This document shows, piece after piece, positions 7,680 to 13,964 of a stretch of 14,712 bases of DNA. The stretch lies in contig DAIDIA010000059.1 of assembly GCA_027459565.1 (NCBI GenBank), positions 1 to 14,712 on the forward strand, written 5' to 3'. Source of the DNA: Acidimicrobiaceae bacterium (GTDB taxonomy: Bacteria; Actinomycetota; Acidimicrobiia; Acidimicrobiales; Bog-793). The position numbers and the translations under genes are program-made. The notes under the pieces are model-generated. The model made no database searches, was not told the origin of the DNA, and worked only from the letters and a program-made list of their open reading frames with translations. Numbering within the stretch: the stretch's first letter is position 1; every line of letters starts with the position of its first letter.

Positions 7680-8927
7680 CTACTCCGCGCCCGTGCGTGG
7701 CGGCGCGGCGAGCATGAGCCGGCCGATGCGTTCGACAAAGTCGTCGAGGTTCGAGTGATGCGCATCGACATAGGCTCGACCGTTCTTCGCGAACCTCTCA
7801 CGGATCGAACGATCCGAGAGGACGCGGACTGCGTCGAGGAGCTCTCCGTTGTTTCGATACCAGAGGCCGGCATTGGCGGCGCGTACGTGCTCCATCGCAG
7901 CCGAGTGATCCGGAACGATGACCGGGGAGTCGAACATCATCGATTCGATCGCCTCACGTCCAAATGTCGTCGCTGGGCGAAGATCGATGGTGAAGAGTGC
8001 GTGGGCCATCAGTCTCCAGAGATTGACCCGCGACGGGTTCACGGGAAGCGGCAACATGTTGATGTTGTCCGACAGTCTCCACTGGTCGGCATCGACCTCG
8101 GCGACCGAGACGGGAAGCACCTCCGGGATCACGTCGTCGGTCGTTCTCCAATGACGATCCGGTACCTGATCCCGTGACACCGTTCCGGCAACGCTCGTCA
8201 CGATCGCATGGGTGACCGACCCCTCGCGCGCGCCAGGTTCGCTGCCGAACCGGCGGATCACAAGGACGAAGGGTTGGAAGAAGCGAACGCCAAAGAGCGT
8301 GTCCTCGGTTGCCGCGCGATTCACCGAGAGGGCGAGATCGAGCGGCTCGATCGAGTCGACGCGCGCCGGGAAGGACTCCTTGAAGTGTCGCAGCTCCCCC
8401 GGGTCCGAGGCAATCACGAGATCGGCAACGTCCATGATGGCCTGGACGTGGCGGTCCTTGGCCAGTGGTGCGCGCGTTCGAAGGGGCATGAAGACGATCC
8501 GCGTGTCGCGCGCGACGCGCAGTCGCGTGAGGTCGTAGGGGTGTGTGCAACCGATGAGGAGGATCACCTGCGGATCGAGGTCCTCGACGCAGGCGGTGAC
8601 GTCGCCATCCACGTGGGCCTGTCCATCGATGCCCGCAATGAGATCGTCGGGCAGGGCCTCGCGGCGCAGGTCGAGTCCGAGCGCGATGCCGAGCAGTACC
8701 TCGTGTCGTCGATCCGGGAGTGTCACGGGGAACCGATGGACCCTAAAGACGCTGTCGCGAACTGTGGCCGCCGTCGACGCGGATGCATCAAGATGGATGA
8801 CGTCGACACGGAAATGGCGCGACAGGGCACCGGCAACGAGTCGGACGACGGAGATGGACTCAGACTCGTCCTCTCCCCACACCGGGGTGATGATCGCGAG
8901 CCTGCCGAGCGGGCGAGGCGGGTTCAT
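7680..8927 (-). CDS. GT4-family glycosyltransferase
   Basis: A 415-residue GT-B fold glycosyltransferase. The N-terminal Rossmann half starts with RLAIITPVWGEDESES and includes VILLIGCTHPYDLTRLR. The C-terminal nucleotide-sugar half shows PATTFGREAIESMMFDSPVIVPDHSAAMEHV, with the Glu-rich donor-binding motif typical of GT4, and ends with a GRAYVDAHHSNLDDFVERIG tail. Family members transfer a sugar from a nucleotide donor with retention of configuration, usually in surface polysaccharide assembly. The ATG at 8927 begins 4 nt after the stop of the upstream 161-residue gene. A TTG at 8978 would overlap that gene and is less likely. No strong Shine-Dalgarno sequence is visible, so translational coupling is probable. 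It is the last gene of a three-gene operon. Donor and acceptor cannot be told from the sequence. Confidence 0.85.
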   Translation of the reverse strand: MNPPRPLGRLAIITPVWGEDESESISVVRLVAGALSRHFRVDVIHLDASASTAATVRDSVFRVHRFPVTLPDRRHEVLLGIALGLDLRREALPDDLIAGIDGQAHVDGDVTACVEDLDPQVILLIGCTHPYDLTRLRVARDTRIVFMPLRTRAPLAKDRHVQAIMDVADLVIASDPGELRHFKESFPARVDSIEPLDLALSVNRAATEDTLFGVRFFQPFVLVIRRFGSEPGAREGSVTHAIVTSVAGTVSRDQVPDRHWRTTDDVIPEVLPVSVAEVDADQWRLSDNINMLPLPVNPSRVNLWRLMAHALFTIDLRPATTFGREAIESMMFDSPVIVPDHSAAMEHVRAANAGLWYRNNGELLDAVRVLSDRSIRERFAKNGRAYVDAHHSNLDDFVERIGRLMLAAPPRTGAE

Positions 8928-8931
8928 CGGG

Positions 8932-9417
8932 TCAGGATCGCTCAGAGGGTGTTCCGCTCGTGTCGATCCGACCGTCAACGTATCTCGACAGTGAGAGCAG
9001 ATCCGTGCGGACGAGATCGAGGATCTCCCGTTCGTCGTTTCCGGCCACTTCGTCGATCCGGTACGCGAGCGCGTCGATCGACTGCGCGAGCGCGGCGCGG
9101 AACTCCTGTTCCTCGGTGAAGTACCGGTCGAAGGCAGAGTTCATCAGCCGTGCGACGATGCGCAGGAAGAGCGCCTTTGGGCCCTTCCCGGAACCGGAGT
9201 TGCGTCGCGCGGGGCCCATGTCCCAACGATGGTGCAGGTGATGGATGCTGGGATGGAAGTGGATCGCCTCGCGTTCGGTCCGCACGAGCAGTTCATCGAA
9301 GGTTCCCTGCGGGACCCAGTTGCGCGGATACTCGACCGGGGCGCTGTTGACGATCTCCCTCAGGCGTTCGACAACGAGCGCTGCGTCAAGATCGACCTCT
9401 CCAGGTAGGTCTTCCAT
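8932..9417 (-). CDS. Small helical protein of a glycan-synthesis operon (unknown function)
   Basis: A 161-residue soluble protein with no signal peptide or transmembrane helix, which I cannot assign to a named family. The N-terminal third has the His-rich patch FHPSIHHLHHRW. The middle contains PKALFLRIVARLMNSAFDRYFTEEQEFRAALAQSIDALAYRIDEV, here described as residues about 85-130. That stretch resembles the amphipathic helical module (basic helix, then a Q/E-x-F-x-A pattern) found N-terminal to methyltransferases and glycosyltransferases in surface-glycan clusters, but here it stands alone. The start is fixed by a perfect AGGAGG 7 nt upstream of the ATG at 9417. The gene overlaps the 3' end of the GT2 gene by 58 nt and is followed after 4 nt by the GT4 gene. 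A scaffold or membrane-docking role is inference. Confidence 0.7.
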   Translation of the reverse strand: MEDLPGEVDLDAALVVERLREIVNSAPVEYPRNWVPQGTFDELLVRTEREAIHFHPSIHHLHHRWDMGPARRNSGSGKGPKALFLRIVARLMNSAFDRYFTEEQEFRAALAQSIDALAYRIDEVAGNDEREILDLVRTDLLSLSRYVDGRIDTSGTPSERS

Positions 9418-11462
9418 CGGTAGTCCTCCTGCGGTGTAGCGAGCGGGCACCAGTAGCGCCAGTGGCTCAGGTTTCTGTTCATGTACGGGTCACCTGCGAT
9501 GATCTCGTCCGCCCACCGGGCGACGATGACACCGTGTTCGACGAGGTCATCGGTGTGGCCACGGCTCCGGGACTCATGGTGGATGAGCTCCGCGAGTGGC
9601 GTGTACACGACGAGAAGTCCCTGTCTGCGGACCTTGAGGCAGAAGTCCACGTCATTGAAGGCTACAGCCAGTTCCTCGCCGAATCCGCCGACTCCGTCGA
9701 AGACCGCCCGCCTCGTCATCAGACATGCTCCCGTCACGACCGAGCAGTTGCGCGTGGAGATCGACGTCGAGTTGTATCCCGGCCGGTCCGCTGGTAGTCC
9801 GCGAAGTATGTGGCCAGCGATGCCGCCGAGGCCGATCACGACGCCGGCGTGCTGGATGGTTCCATCGGGATAGAGCAGTTTCGCTCCGACAACGCCGACC
9901 TCGGGTCTCATCGCGTGGCCGAGCATTGCGTGCAGCCAACCCGGACGGTTTGCCTCGATATCGTTGTTCGAGAACAGGAGCACCTCGCCGGTTGCCCTGG
10001 CCGCGCCGAAGTTGTTGACCGCGGACCAGTTGAACGGCCGGTCGTACCTTGCGACGATCACGTCCTGGTCTTCGGCGAGTCGGTCGAGCAGCGCCATGGT
10101 CTCGGGGAGTTCGGAGTTGTTGTCGACGAGGACAAACTCAAAATTGTCATAGCCCGGATCGCGGCGCATCGTCTCGATGCAGGTCGCGAGCATCTTCGGC
10201 TCGTCGCGAAAGGGGATGATGATGCTGACGCGCGGGTGATCAGGGACCTCGCGTCGTACGTGGTATCGACCGGGATACCGATCGTCCTGCGTGACCTCTC
10301 CGGGTTCGTTGCGACGTTTGAGGGCGTCGGCGATTGCCCTGGTCCCTGCGTCGTAGGCCCAGGGTTTTGCCACCGATGCGGTGGTGTCCGAGGCCGCCGA
10401 GCCCGGTAGGGTCCGCCAGTGGTAGAGCACCTCGGGAATATGCACGATCTCACTCGCGAGTTCGCTGGCGCGAAGTGCGAGGTCGTAGTCCTGACTCCCG
10501 TCGAACTCCCTTCGCAGCCCTCCGACGCGTTGCATCAGCGCGCGGGAGAGGACGGCGAGATGGCAGGTGTAGGCGAAGCTCAAAAGGAGGTCCGGCGACC
10601 AGTCCGGCTTGAACAGCGGATCGAACCGCTCCCCACCAAGGCCGATCTTGTCTTCATCGGAGTAGATGAATTCCGCGCCTGGCGATGAGGAGGTCGTCCT
10701 CGCGACCGTCGCGAGGGCGTCTTTGGTGAGTTCGTCGTCGTGGTCGAGGAACGTGATGTAACGTCCGCGCGAGAGTGCGAAGGCGGCATTCGTCGCTACC
10801 GAGATCCCCGACTGCGCCTCAAGGCTTGTGACGCGGATCCGGGAGTCCCTGCGGGCGAGCCGCGTCAGGAATTCGGTGATCTCTGGGTCGTCGGAGGCGT
10901 CGTCGCAGATGCACAGCTCCCAGTCCGCATGACTCTGGCGAAGAACCGATCCAACACTTCGCTCGAGCGCCCACATCGGTGTCTTGAACACCGGCATGAG
11001 CACGCTGAACATCGGCTCTGTGCTCTTGGGATCCCTCGTTGTCGGCGCTGTCGCGGTGGGGTCTTCGGGTCCCCCGACGACGGTCGGTTGTCGGCGTTGT
11101 TGGAGCCAGCGGTGATACGCGCGTCGGTCCTCGCTCGCGCTGAGCGGGTACGGGTCGTCGGGTCCGGGTTCGCGGAATGCGCCGAGCTCGTCGTCGATGA
11201 TCTGCTCCTCGCTGCCACCACCTTGTCGCTGGCGCGGGCTGCGTTTTGGGGTTGTCGCTGCATCCGGATCCCTGCCGAGCACTCGGGCGAGCTGACCCGT
11301 CGCCCAGATGAGTCCCGCGACCAGTCTTCGCTGTTCGGTTTCGAGCTGATCGATCTTCGCGAGCAGCGCGCGTTCGCGGTCGTTGTCCGGGCCGTGCTCT
11401 CTGGGGGGCGCGACGTCCCCTCGGCGCTCGCGGGGTGCGTTGGCGTGCTTGGCGTCGGTCAT
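9360..11462 (-). CDS. Tandem-domain GT2 glycosyltransferase
   Basis: A 700-residue cytoplasmic enzyme with two GT-A domains. A charged N-terminal region has a predicted coiled coil near 28-66 (LLAKIDQLETEQRRLVAGL) and a low-complexity linker. Domain 1 (about 151-350) has FSVLMPVFKTP, ELCICDDASDD and the DxD-type FLDHDDE near 240, then FIYSDEDKI. Domain 2 (about 410-640) has VSIIIPFRDEP, FVLVDNNS and the metal-site equivalent FSNNDIE near 500, followed by AKLLYPDGTIQHAGVVIG. This two-domain layout is known for polysaccharide (O-antigen-like, rhamnan-like) glycosyltransferases that may add two different linkages. I chose the ATG at 11462, which has AGAGG 4 nt upstream, over ATGs at 11486 and 11618: the first lacks a ribosome site and the second would bury the palindrome at 11566-11584. 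It is the first gene of the operon with the two genes downstream. Confidence 0.9.
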   Translation of the reverse strand: MTDAKHANAPRERRGDVAPPREHGPDNDRERALLAKIDQLETEQRRLVAGLIWATGQLARVLGRDPDAATTPKRSPRQRQGGGSEEQIIDDELGAFREPGPDDPYPLSASEDRRAYHRWLQQRRQPTVVGGPEDPTATAPTTRDPKSTEPMFSVLMPVFKTPMWALERSVGSVLRQSHADWELCICDDASDDPEITEFLTRLARRDSRIRVTSLEAQSGISVATNAAFALSRGRYITFLDHDDELTKDALATVARTTSSSPGAEFIYSDEDKIGLGGERFDPLFKPDWSPDLLLSFAYTCHLAVLSRALMQRVGGLRREFDGSQDYDLALRASELASEIVHIPEVLYHWRTLPGSAASDTTASVAKPWAYDAGTRAIADALKRRNEPGEVTQDDRYPGRYHVRREVPDHPRVSIIIPFRDEPKMLATCIETMRRDPGYDNFEFVLVDNNSELPETMALLDRLAEDQDVIVARYDRPFNWSAVNNFGAARATGEVLLFSNNDIEANRPGWLHAMLGHAMRPEVGVVGAKLLYPDGTIQHAGVVIGLGGIAGHILRGLPADRPGYNSTSISTRNCSVVTGACLMTRRAVFDGVGGFGEELAVAFNDVDFCLKVRRQGLLVVYTPLAELIHHESRSRGHTDDLVEHGVIVARWADEIIAGDPYMNRNLSHWRYWCPLATPQEDYRWKTYLERSILTQRSLSNA
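9425..9430 (-). promoter_or_regulatory. Strong Shine-Dalgarno site fixing the start of the 161-residue gene
   Basis: AGGAGG on the minus strand, 7 nt from the ATG at 9417, lies inside the coding sequence of the upstream GT2 gene. It is the best ribosome-binding site in the window and argues for the start at 9417 over the upstream codon at 9450. Confidence 0.75.
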
Positions 11463-11511
11463 CTGGCCTCTTCGGGAGGTCTCCATGGAGAGGTGGTTGT
11501 GCCTTTGAGCG

Positions 11512-11517
11512 AGTGTA
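11512..11517 (-). promoter_or_regulatory. Candidate -10 box for the glycosyltransferase operon
   Basis: TACACT on the minus strand is a good -10 match and would give a leader of about 40 nt before the ATG at 11462. No convincing -35 was found at the expected distance, so this is tentative. Confidence 0.25.
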
Positions 11518-11565
11518 GGCGCTGGACCCGTGACGCTGGGGTCGACAGCTCGCCATCGGCCCATT

Positions 11566-11584
11566 TGCGCAACGGAGTTGCGCA
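11566..11584. promoter_or_regulatory. Perfect palindrome between divergent glycosyltransferase and acetyltransferase genes
   Basis: TGCGCAACGGAGTTGCGCA has perfect 8-bp arms around a 3-nt centre. It sits in the middle of the 171-nt divergent intergenic region (11463-11633). On the plus strand it overlaps a possible -35 TTGCGC (11578-11583) that is 17 nt from a weak -10 GATTGT (11601-11606) of the acetyltransferase gene. It may be a shared operator. A small RNA hairpin is the alternative. No T-run follows it, so an intrinsic terminator is unlikely. Confidence 0.45.
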
Positions 11585-11633
11585 TCTTTCGATGTGGCGC
11601 GATTGTGGCAGTGCTCATGGAAGCTCTCTTTCG

Positions 11634-12251
11634 ATGAATGATCTCGACCCCGTGCTCACGGGCCGCCGCCTTGTTCTGCGGTCTTTGCGACCTGAGGACT
11701 TCGACGCGTGGAGCGAGGTACGTACACGCTGTCGTGACTGGTTGATCAAATGGGAACCACGGCCGGCGCGCGCGCCCTATCCGATGGAGGACCGTCCCAC
11801 CTTTGGCGCGCGTTGTGTCATGAGAGAGCGCGAACGCGGTCTCGGTACGGGTTTTGCGTTCGGAATGTTTCGAGATGGCGTCTTTCTCGGTGAATCGAAT
11901 ATCTCATCGATCCAGCGCGGTGCGATGCAGGGTGCCTACATCGGTTACTGGATCGATGAGGATGCAGCGGGCAACGGGTACGTCCCAGAGGCCTGCGCCC
12001 TTTTGTTCCGTTTTGCCTTCGAAGATCTTGGACTGCACCGCGTGCAGATATCGATCGTGCCGCGGAACTACCCAAGTCGACAGGTCGCGCGCAAGTTGTG
12101 GCTTCGCGGCGAGGGCATCGCGCTCAAGTATCTCGAGATCGACGGCACGTGGGAGGATCACGTGCGCTACGCGATCACCGCGGAGGAGTGGGCCGAACGA
12201 CGCGACCGCTACGCGAAGCTGTGGTTCGAAAAGGACGACAGCTCTCCGTGA
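11634..12251 (+). CDS. GNAT-family N-acetyltransferase, RimJ/RimL-like
   Basis: A 205-residue GNAT enzyme. It starts with LTGRRLVLRSLRPEDFDAW, typical of the RimJ/RimL group, and has the acetyl-CoA pyrophosphate-binding region in GYWIDEDAAGNGYVPEAC (about residues 102-119), then LLFRFAFEDLGLHRVQISIVP and the conserved Asn/Ser region NYPSRQVARKLW. The end, YLEIDGTWEDHVRYAIT, also fits. Family members acetylate the alpha-amino group of ribosomal proteins or small molecules; the actual substrate is not predictable. The ATG at 11634 is preceded by GGAAG at 10 nt. The reading frame is open far upstream, but that part lies antisense to the GT2 gene and looks random. An in-frame ATG at 11592 is an alternative start. 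Confidence 0.85.
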   Translation: MNDLDPVLTGRRLVLRSLRPEDFDAWSEVRTRCRDWLIKWEPRPARAPYPMEDRPTFGARCVMRERERGLGTGFAFGMFRDGVFLGESNISSIQRGAMQGAYIGYWIDEDAAGNGYVPEACALLFRFAFEDLGLHRVQISIVPRNYPSRQVARKLWLRGEGIALKYLEIDGTWEDHVRYAITAEEWAERRDRYAKLWFEKDDSSP

Positions 12252-12294
12252 TCCGAAAGCGCCACAAACACGCGCCTGGTCCCCCGACGGTTGG

Positions 12295-13557
12295 TCAGGG
12301 ACGACCGGCCCCTATGTAGCCGCCCCAGTAGATCTGCTGGTACATCACGTTCTCACCGGTCTGTGGTGCCGCGATAACCGTGTTTGTGCCATACGGGCCT
12401 GAACCGACGTACATCACATCGTGGGTCACAGGCTGGCCTCCGTCATCGGGGAAGAAGTAGTACAGGATGTCACCGGGCTCAAGGGTGATGGTGTTGTTGA
12501 CGATCGATATCGGCCCGGACTGCTGCGTGAGGAGATATTGGAAGTAGGCGTTGTGGGGCAGAGTCACGCCAGCCGCCTGCCAGGCGAACATCGTGAGGCC
12601 CGAGCAGTCAAAGCCGGTCGAGGTACTCGATCCTCCCCATGAATAAGGCACGCCGACGACAGACTCGGCAGCTGCGACAGCCGCGTTCCCCGCAGTGGTT
12701 GCCGGGCCGAGAACCACCGTTGGAGCGCCGATGTTGTTCGCGGTGACAGAGGCAGCGGCGGCGAGAGCCGCTGCCGCGTTCGAGGCGCCCGATGGATCGG
12801 CCGCCGCGGCGGTCTGTGCGAGGAGTGAGGCATTCTGGGCCTGGATCTGAGCCTGTGAACGCGCCGCGGCAGATGCAGCGGCAGCTGCCGCAGCTGCCGC
12901 TGCCGCTGCAGCGGCTGCCTGTTGCTCCGCGATGATCTGGGCGATCTGGCCCCGCACCTTCGCGAGTTCCGACTTCGCATTCTGCTGGGCTGACGCGGCA
13001 CTTGCGCGCGCGGACTGCGCGTCTTGCGAGGCAGTCGCTGCCGATGCGGTGATGCTCTCCTGATGGCGCTCGTTTGCCACGATGGCCGCCTGCGCTCTTT
13101 GCACCGCCGTGACTGCGTTGTGGAGCTGGGTCGTTGCGACGCTCGCATAGGTCGAGAGGGTGTTCGCATCGGAGAGGTTCTTGCTTGACAACACGGCGAC
13201 CGCATCTGCCTGGGCGCCGACGCCGTAGACGTATGCAGCGACACTCGCTCTCCTCATCTTGAGCCGCGCGACTTTCAGCTCGCGCGCCTCACGACGCACC
13301 TGATGTCGGATCTCGATGAGCTTCGCCTGGTCGGCCTGGTACTGCGCGTTCGCTTGGCCATACTGTTCGGAGGTGATCTGCAGCTGCTGGTTGTCCGAGT
13401 TGATCTGCGACGCGATCTGAGCTGCCTGTGCCTTGAGCGACTGTGTTGAGGTTCCCGACGTATCGGTCGCGCCTGCGATGCTTGTGGCGAATGGCGCGCC
13501 TGTTCCGACGAGCGCGGCAAATGCGCCCAAGGAAATCACTCGCGATATTTTGTGCAC
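12295..13557 (-). CDS. Secreted NlpC/P60 peptidoglycan endopeptidase with coiled coil
   Basis: A 420-residue exported protein: signal peptide (about 1-30, cleavage probably near SIAGA), coiled coil (about 38-210), poly-alanine linker (about 214-233) and a C-terminal NlpC/P60 domain (about 287-420). The domain shows VPYSWGG, the catalytic DCSGL with Cys318, LPHNAYFQY, GDILYY and the catalytic His379 in THDVMYVG. The third catalytic position, usually His/Asn/Glu/Asp before AP, appears to be Ala396 in VIAAPQTG. Family members such as RipA and CwlO-type enzymes cut the peptide stem of peptidoglycan during growth and daughter-cell separation, and the coiled coil often gates activity through FtsEX. 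The GTG start fits a leaderless promoter 6 nt upstream. The gene converges on the acetyltransferase gene with 43 nt between stops, where I see no clear terminator. Confidence 0.9.
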   Translation of the reverse strand: MHKISRVISLGAFAALVGTGAPFATSIAGATDTSGTSTQSLKAQAAQIASQINSDNQQLQITSEQYGQANAQYQADQAKLIEIRHQVRREARELKVARLKMRRASVAAYVYGVGAQADAVAVLSSKNLSDANTLSTYASVATTQLHNAVTAVQRAQAAIVANERHQESITASAATASQDAQSARASAASAQQNAKSELAKVRGQIAQIIAEQQAAAAAAAAAAAAAAASAAARSQAQIQAQNASLLAQTAAAADPSGASNAAAALAAAASVTANNIGAPTVVLGPATTAGNAAVAAAESVVGVPYSWGGSSTSTGFDCSGLTMFAWQAAGVTLPHNAYFQYLLTQQSGPISIVNNTITLEPGDILYYFFPDDGGQPVTHDVMYVGSGPYGTNTVIAAPQTGENVMYQQIYWGGYIGAGRP

Positions 13558-13563
13558 CCATCA

Positions 13564-13592
13564 ACTCTGACCACATTGGGCGATGAAGTCAA
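13564..13592 (-). promoter_or_regulatory. Promoter of the NlpC/P60 gene, leaderless type
   Basis: Minus-strand TTGACT (13592-13587), 17-nt spacer and CAGAGT (13569-13564), then 6 nt to the GTG at 13557. The -35 is near consensus and the -10 is weak. The geometry places transcription initiation at the start codon, as for three other genes in the window. Confidence 0.5.
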
Positions 13593-13672
13593 AGCACCCC
13601 CCGATATTGGTGCACGCGCGCCAATGCGACGAGCGTAGAGTTTTGGTCGTTGACTTGATCGCGAGTCGATAT

Positions 13673-13746
13673 GGGGACGTAGCCCAACCGGCAGAGGCAG
13701 GGCACTTAAAATGCTCCAAGTGAGGGTTCAAATCCCTTCGTCCCCA
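13673..13746 (+). tRNA. tRNA with anticodon UAA (Leu by codon), unusual short variable loop
   Basis: A 74-nt cloverleaf folds by hand. The acceptor GGGGACG pairs with CGTCCCC (7 bp, discriminator A at 13746). The D-stem is GCC/GGC with loop AACCGGCAGA. The anticodon stem GGGCA/TGCTC (one G-T pair) carries the loop CTTAAAA, giving anticodon TAA at 13707-13709. The variable region is CAAGT (5 nt), and the T-arm is GAGGG/CCCTT with loop TTCAAAT. No 3' CCA is encoded. The anticodon would read UUA (Leu), and the D-arm has the A14-A15, GG and extra AGA pattern of leucine tRNAs plus A73. Bacterial tRNA-Leu normally has a long class II variable arm, absent here. No clear promoter was found. The structural call as a tRNA is strong; charging with leucine is an inference from the anticodon. 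Confidence 0.9.
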
Positions 13747-13756
13747 CATTCAATCC

Positions 13757-13787
13757 GACACCTGTCACACGTATCGCGCAAGGTGTC
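13757..13787 (+). repeat. Hairpin-forming inverted repeat downstream of the tRNA gene
   Basis: GACACCT (13757-13763) and AGGTGTC (13781-13787) form a perfect 7-bp stem with a 17-nt loop, starting 10 nt after the tRNA. It could help 3' processing or termination, but no T-run follows. GGTGTCTG (13782-13789) can alternatively pair with CAGACACC at 13847-13854. The rest of the 218-nt gap between the tRNA and the Lgt-like gene (13747-13964) shows no gene that I can support. Confidence 0.35.
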
Positions 13788-13964
13788 TGCTCTGAGATCT
13801 CCGCGCGGGCATCGACCGTGGCAATCGGACGCGTCGCGATACACCACAGACACCATGGATGTGAGTGTTGGCCGTTCCGCGCTCGCGGTGCAGTTGCGAA
13901 ATCGATCGCATCTCGGCGAGTGCGGACGAGCGCTCAACGACGCGTCATCGCCGGGGCGTTGTCA

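Noticed and set aside
8208..9119. A 303-codon plus-strand frame opposite the GT4 gene
   Set aside because: The composition is that of a shadow frame; the minus strand has a full GT4 domain, and this frame has no motif.
11463..11618. N-terminal extension of the GT2 protein from the ATG at 11618
   Set aside because: No ribosome site precedes that ATG, the extra residues have no recognisable content, and the stretch contains a perfect palindrome; the ATG at 11462 has AGAGG upstream.
10740..11633. Long upstream extension of the acetyltransferase frame
   Set aside because: It is antisense to the GT2 gene, lacks any GNAT-like content, and the family fold begins at LTGRRLVLRSL just after the ATG at 11634.
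12252..12294. Possible bidirectional terminator between the acetyltransferase and NlpC/P60 genes
   Set aside because: Only a 5-bp GTCCC/GGGAC pairing reaching into the coding end was found, with no T-run.
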